Positions 59,860 to 64,000 of a stretch of DNA of 64,000 nt are shown here, piece after piece (the first letter of the stretch is position 1; each line of letters begins with the position of its first letter). This DNA comes from Adlercreutzia equolifaciens (lineage in GTDB: Bacteria; Actinomycetota; Coriobacteriia; Coriobacteriales; Eggerthellaceae). The DNA lies in assembly GCF_029076695.1 (NCBI RefSeq), contig NZ_JARFIK010000001.1, positions 1 through 64,000 on the forward strand, read 5' to 3'. A model generated the notes under the pieces. That model saw only the letters and a program-made list of their open reading frames with translations, was not told the DNA's origin and did not search any database. The position numbers and the translations under genes were made by a program.

Positions 59860-62436
59860 TTACTCGGCGCCGCCGGAGAGGGCGCCGGCCGGGGCCGACG
59901 GAGTAACGCCGGCGTGGCCCAGGTCGTAGTTGGTGAGCAGCTGCTCGGCCTCGCGGGCGATGGAATCGCGCTTGCGCGGGGCCGGAATGGAGCCCGTGCC
60001 CTCGTTGAACACCAGCTCCTCGCCGGTTTCGTCCACGGTAACGTCCACCACCGAGCCACTGGTCCAACGGCCCTCGAGAATCTGCTCGGACAGCGGGTCC
60101 TCCAGCAAACGCTGGATGGCGCGACGCAGCGGACGGGCGCCGAAGGCGGTATCGGTGCCCTCCTTCGCCACTAGACGCTTGGCGGCATCGTCCAGGTTGA
60201 TAGTCATGTTCTGAGCGATCATGCGCTCGCGCAGCTCGGCCACCATGAGGTCCACAATCTGCACGATCTCGTCCTCGGTCAAGCTCTTGAACACGATGAT
60301 CTCGTCGATACGGTTCAGGAACTCGGGGCGGAAGGCGTTCTTCAGCTCGTGCATGACACGGCTCTTGATCTCCTTATCGGACAGGCCGTTCTGGCCGGAG
60401 TTCGAGAAGCCCAACGTGGTGGTAGTGGTAATGTCGCGGGCGCCCACGTTCGACGTCATAATGATGACGGTGTTGCGGAAGTCCACGGTACGGCCCTGGG
60501 CGTCGGTCAGGCGTCCCTCCTCCAGAATTTGCAGGAGGATGTTGAACACGTCGGGATGCGCCTTCTCGATCTCGTCGAACAGCACCACCGAGTAGGGGCG
60601 CTGGCGCACGGCCTTGGTCAGCTGGCCGCCCTCGTCGAAGCCCACGTAGCCCGGAGGCGAGCCCACCAGGCGGCTGACCGTGTGCTTCTCCATGTACTCG
60701 GACATGTCGAAGGACAGCAGCGCGTCCTCGGAGTTGAACAGGAACTCGGCCAGAGCCTTGGACAGCTCGGTCTTGCCCACGCCCGAGGGGCCCAGGAAGA
60801 TGAACGAGCCGGCGGGACGCTTCGGATCCTTCAGGCCCGAACGGCTGCGGCGGATGGCCTTCGACAGCGCGGTGACGGCCTCGTCCTGGCCGATGATGCG
60901 CTCGTGCAGCACGCCCTCCATGCGCAGCAGCTTCTCGGTTTCGGCCTCGGTGAGGTTGGATACCGGCACGCCCGTGGACATGGACACCACATCGGCAATG
61001 TCCTCGACGGTGACGTTCTGCACGGTCTTCGAGGTGTCCTCCTCCCACTGCTTCTCGGCCTCTTCGCGCTCGGCCTTCAGCTTGGCCTCCTCGTCGCGCA
61101 GCTCGGCGGCGCGCTCGTAGTTCTGCTCGCCGATGGCGCGGTCCTTGTCGGCACGGCACTTGCGCAGCTTCTCGTCCAGATCGCGCAGCTCCTTCGGCAG
61201 CGTCATGTTGCGGATGCGCATGCGGGCGCCGGCCTCGTCCATGACGTCGATGGCCTTGTCGGGCAGGTAGCGATCCTGGATGTAGCGATTGGCCAGAGAC
61301 ACGGCGGCCTGCAGGGCCTCGTCGGTGAAGTGCACGTTGTGGTGCGCCTCGTACTTGTCGCGCAGGCCCTCCATGATGCGCACGGCCTGCTCCTCGTTGG
61401 GCTCGTTGATGGTAAGCGGCTGGAAGCGGCGCTCCAAGGCGGAGTCCTTCTCCAGGTGCTTGCGATACTCCTCCAGCGTGGTGGCGCCGATGATCTGGAT
61501 CTCGCCGCGAGACAGAGGCGGCTTCAAGATGGCGGCCGCGTCGATGGAGCCCTCGGCGGAGCCGGCACCGATGATGGTGTGGATCTCGTCGATGAACAGC
61601 AGCACGTCGCCGGCGTCCATGACCTCCTTGATGACCTTCTTCAGGCGCTCCTCGAACTCGCCGCGGTACTTCGAGCCGGCCACCAGCGCCGACACGTCCA
61701 GCGTGATGAGGCGCTTATCGCGCAGGATATCGGGCACCTGGTTGGCCACGATGAGCTGGGCCAGGCCCTCGGCGATGGCGGTTTTGCCCACGCCGGGCTC
61801 GCCCAAGATGAGCGGGTTGTTCTTCTGGCGGCGCGACAGGATTTGCATGACGCGCTCGATTTCCGCCGCGCGGCCGATGACCGGATCCAGCTTGCCATCG
61901 CGGGCCTTCTTCGTCAGATCGGTGCCGAACTCGTTGAGCATGGAGTCCGACGGGCCCGGAGTGCCGTCGAATCCGGTGCGGCCGGCGTAGACCGCCGACT
62001 GCCCCACCAAATCGTTCAGAGCGCCGCGCACGTCATCGCCCGACGTGCCCATGCGACTGAGGACCTCGAGCGCCGTGCCCTCTCCCTCGCGCACAATACC
62101 CAGCAGCAGATGCTCGGTAGAGATGTAGGACTGGCCCATTTGCATAGCCTCGCGCAGGGAGTTCTCCAGCACGCGCTTCACGCGGGGCGTGAAGGACAAG
62201 TGACCGGACACGTCAGTGTCCTCGTCGATGGTGACCACCTGGCGGATGGTCTGCACCACTCCGTCGTAGGTGATGTTCAGACGCTCGAGCGCCTGGGCCG
62301 CCAGGCCGTCCTTCTCCTGGATGAGCCCCAGCAGAATATGCTCGGTGCCCACATAGGGCTGGTGAAGCGAGCGCGCCTCATCCTGAGCCAGGACCAGCAC
62401 TTTACGTGCCTTGTCCGTGAATTTCTCGAATGACAT
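59860..62436 (-). CDS. clpC: ATP-dependent Clp protease ATPase subunit ClpC
   Basis: 858-residue AAA+ unfoldase that feeds ClpP. From ATG 62436: N-domain ([24 protein letters not shown]... two Clp_N repeats), AAA1 with [15 protein letters not shown], the UVR-containing middle domain ([24 protein letters not shown]), AAA2 with [19 protein letters not shown], and a D2-small C-terminal domain ending GALSGGAE. An earlier in-frame Met 24 codons upstream has no ribosome site. A CIRCE-like operator at 62530-62556 indicates heat-shock control. No ctsR-mcsAB genes are adjacent, unlike in Firmicutes. Confidence 0.96.
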   Translation of the reverse strand: MSFEKFTDKARKVLVLAQDEARSLHQPYVGTEHILLGLIQEKDGLAAQALERLNITYDGVVQTIRQVVTIDEDTDVSGHLSFTPRVKRVLENSLREAMQMGQSYISTEHLLLGIVREGEGTALEVLSRMGTSGDDVRGALNDLVGQSAVYAGRTGFDGTPGPSDSMLNEFGTDLTKKARDGKLDPVIGRAAEIERVMQILSRRQKNNPLILGEPGVGKTAIAEGLAQLIVANQVPDILRDKRLITLDVSALVAGSKYRGEFEERLKKVIKEVMDAGDVLLFIDEIHTIIGAGSAEGSIDAAAILKPPLSRGEIQIIGATTLEEYRKHLEKDSALERRFQPLTINEPNEEQAVRIMEGLRDKYEAHHNVHFTDEALQAAVSLANRYIQDRYLPDKAIDVMDEAGARMRIRNMTLPKELRDLDEKLRKCRADKDRAIGEQNYERAAELRDEEAKLKAEREEAEKQWEEDTSKTVQNVTVEDIADVVSMSTGVPVSNLTEAETEKLLRMEGVLHERIIGQDEAVTALSKAIRRSRSGLKDPKRPAGSFIFLGPSGVGKTELSKALAEFLFNSEDALLSFDMSEYMEKHTVSRLVGSPPGYVGFDEGGQLTKAVRQRPYSVVLFDEIEKAHPDVFNILLQILEEGRLTDAQGRTVDFRNTVIIMTSNVGARDITTTTTLGFSNSGQNGLSDKEIKSRVMHELKNAFRPEFLNRIDEIIVFKSLTEDEIVQIVDLMVAELRERMIAQNMTINLDDAAKRLVAKEGTDTAFGARPLRRAIQRLLEDPLSEQILEGRWTSGSVVDVTVDETGEELVFNEGTGSIPAPRKRDSIAREAEQLLTNYDLGHAGVTPSAPAGALSGGAE

Positions 62437-62529
62437 GGTTGCCTCGTTTCTGCAGATTGGTGCCCGTTGTTGTACGTTGCTCTCTTGAAAACCAGACACG
62501 TCGGGCACGGTAAATAGTTCGAAGTCAGT

Positions 62530-62556
62530 TTAGCACTCGCGTCAAGGAATTGCTAA
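62530..62556. promoter_or_regulatory. CIRCE-like operator upstream of clpC
   Basis: TTAGCACTC (62530-62538), nine bases, then AATTGCTAA (62548-62556). The HrcA operator CIRCE is TTAGCACTC-N9-GAGTGCTAA: one half is perfect and the other matches 7 of 9, with exact spacing. It lies 94 nt before clpC and overlaps a candidate -35 TTGACG on the minus strand. HrcA repression of clpC is inferred. Confidence 0.7.
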
Positions 62557-62686
62557 ATCTGCCACCCAAGAACCCCGAGGTTGTGGGCACGTTGTGTACA
62601 TGGGTGCGAAGATCAGGGAACAGGCACTGCGCATGCTGGCGCAAAGCGATGGCGAGTCCACCCCTTGGCAGCCGCGAAAGCGTTGG

Positions 62687-63709
62687 CTAGTACTCCGTTT
62701 CGCCCTCGTCGTCTGGCTCGCCGCCGGCGCCCCCGCCCGAGGCGGAATCCTTCGCCGCATCCCTCGCCGAATCGCGAGCCGAATCTTTGGCGGAGTCGCG
62801 CGCCGAGTCGCGGGAGGAATCCTTGGCGGAATCGCGGGCATCGTCGCGCTCGGAGTTGCGCTTCACGTCGCGCTCGATCTTGCGCAGATTGGCGTTCTGG
62901 TACTCCGACACGAAGCCGGCCGAGAAAATGCCGCCGGGGATGGCCACCAGGGCCACGGACAGGAACATGATAATGGCGCCCACAATGCGCCCGGGCACCG
63001 TAATGGGCACAATGTCGCCGTAGCCCGTGCCCGTCACGGTTTCCACGGCCCACCACAGGCCGGAGAACAGGCTGTTGAACGCCTCGGGCTGGGCCGGATG
63101 CTCAATTTCGTACATGACGACGCTGGCCACCACAATGAGCAGCCCGATAACCAAGAACGCCGCCACAATTTCCGAACGGCGGTTCATCACCACGCGCCCG
63201 ATGGTGCGCAGGCCGCGCATGTAGCGGCTGATCTTGATGAGGCGCACAAGGCGCACCAGGTTGATGGCGTTGCGCAAAGCCGGCGTGATGGGCAGGAACC
63301 AGGCCAGCATATTGGGGAAGAACGACAACAGGTCGATGATGCCCAGCGGCGAGATGATGTACTTTAAACGGGCCTTAGCGGGGGAAACATGGCCGTAGGC
63401 CAAATCGGCGATCCATATGCGAGCAGCGTATTCGACGGCGAAGCAGGCCGTGGAGAAGGTGTAGAAGACCTGGATGATGTCGCCAGCCACAGGATCAAGC
63501 CCGGGCTGAGCCGAGACGAACACGATGGCCGCATTCAGCACGATAAGCACGAACAGCGCAATGCCGACAATCTTCCCGGGCAGCTTCGCCTTGCGGATAT
63601 TCTCCAGGGCGTAGAAGGTCTGGCGCTTGAACTCGGAGGAATCGCCCAGCTTGGCGCGCAGCTCTTCGCGCCGCGTGCGATCGCTGTCCTTATGCCGCCT
63701 CAGCGCCAT
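62687..63709 (-). CDS. Voltage-gated potassium channel
   Basis: 340 residues from ATG 63709 (AAAGGAGGAG upstream). Six transmembrane helices; an Arg-rich S4 (INLVRLVRLIKISRYMRGLRTIGRVV), a pore helix and the selectivity filter ETVTGTGYGDIVPI identify a Kv-type K+ channel. After S6 the cytoplasmic tail is a highly charged run of R/K-D-S-A repeats (RDSAKDS type, about residues 288-325), likely helical or disordered, ending GGGAGGEPDDEGETEY. No RCK domain. Confidence 0.92.
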   Translation of the reverse strand: MALRRHKDSDRTRREELRAKLGDSSEFKRQTFYALENIRKAKLPGKIVGIALFVLIVLNAAIVFVSAQPGLDPVAGDIIQVFYTFSTACFAVEYAARIWIADLAYGHVSPAKARLKYIISPLGIIDLLSFFPNMLAWFLPITPALRNAINLVRLVRLIKISRYMRGLRTIGRVVMNRRSEIVAAFLVIGLLIVVASVVMYEIEHPAQPEAFNSLFSGLWWAVETVTGTGYGDIVPITVPGRIVGAIIMFLSVALVAIPGGIFSAGFVSEYQNANLRKIERDVKRNSERDDARDSAKDSSRDSARDSAKDSARDSARDAAKDSASGGGAGGEPDDEGETEY

Positions 63710-63832
63710 GGGCTCCTCCTTTCGCGCTCCCTTACCGTACCACCAGACTGCCGCCAACGGGCCGCCGCCAACGACAGACTACCGCCGCCAGCGGGCTGCC
63801 GCCTGACTAACTGTCACCCTTTGATTCTAGAA

Positions 63833-63867
63833 CAAAAGGCCCGCACCGTGAGGGTGCGGGCCTTTTG
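63833..63867. terminator. Bidirectional terminator
   Basis: A perfect 15-bp stem CAAAAGGCCCGCACC (63833-63847) / 63853-63867 with a 5-nt loop. It ends the gene that enters from the right edge and could stop rightward transcription too. Confidence 0.85.
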
Positions 63868-63919
63868 TAAGTAATCTGGTAACTGAAAGCGACAGCCGGC
63901 AGAACCGCAGCGCTTCAGC

Positions 63920-64000
63920 CTAGTACAACTTCGCGCCGGCGGGGATGCGGTCGTCCACCATGAGCAGGTTCAGCGCCTCCTCGGGCTCGCCGTCCGGGCC
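63920..64000 (-). CDS. 3' end of a gene cut by the window edge
   Basis: 26 codons and a TAG stop read leftwards from the edge: the visible end is ...LNLLMVDDRIPAGAKLY. The stop is followed by a strong terminator, which supports a real gene. The short tail is reminiscent of the end of EMAP-type tRNA-binding domains (for example MetRS C-terminus), but that is a guess. Confidence 0.5.
   Translation of the reverse strand, partial: GPDGEPEEALNLLMVDDRIPAGAKLY

Overview
The window is high-GC DNA and its gene content fits a gut actinobacterium of the Coriobacteriia, most likely family Eggerthellaceae (relatives of Eggerthella, Gordonibacter, Adlercreutzia, Slackia). The reasons are several exported flavin reductases paired with a LuxR-type regulator carrying a 12-helix membrane domain or with divergent LysR genes, multihaem c-type lipoproteins, and Coriobacteria-like housekeeping genes. 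The taxonomic placement is inferred from gene content; no rRNA gene lies inside the window.

Layout. 1-600: tandem promoters and leader that probably fire leftwards into an rRNA operon beyond the edge. 600-10800 (minus strand): tyrS, an RlhA-like U32 protein, a lipoprotein, a class A penicillin-binding protein, a secreted C69 dipeptidase and hypB. 11000-19240: the arginine genes, argC-argJ-argB-argD and argG-argH. argGH has its own strong promoter and a ~420-nt leader that encodes a 45-residue peptide with eight clustered Arg codons, which looks like a ribosome-mediated attenuator. 19450-29650: an FKBP isomerase, a small protein, a PucR-type regulator, a Tat flavoprotein divergent from a membrane LuxR regulator, a TrhP-like U32 protein, cysS and an orphan HipA-like kinase. 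29945-31240: an ECF sigma factor and its probable membrane anti-sigma partner.

31600-36215: two copies of an undescribed-looking palindromic element, built from ~27-bp units with identical inter-unit spacing, bracket a LysR / Tat-FMN-FAD reductase / flavodoxin-reductase module. 36289-48042: a redox and hydrolase island with two exported flavodoxins, a RibD-like reductase, two aldo-keto reductases, two iron-ADH paralogues (one without metal ligands), three alpha/beta hydrolases and a divergent LysR gene. Four promoters in the island share a 22-bp dyad, so it is probably one regulon.

48095-57170: two paralogous operons, each encoding a tri-haem lipoprotein fused to a sulfite-oxidase-like domain plus a secreted stand-alone sulfite-oxidase-like protein. 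A MerR regulator and an ispD-phosphatase-ispF operon lie between them. The same beta-sandwich dimerisation module recurs in four proteins of this region. 57481-64000: LysR with a divergent Tat flavodoxin, clpC behind a CIRCE-like operator, a voltage-gated K+ channel, and the 3' end of a further gene.

Most operons end in clear hairpin terminators, listed individually. All products are predicted from the sequence alone; no database search was run.
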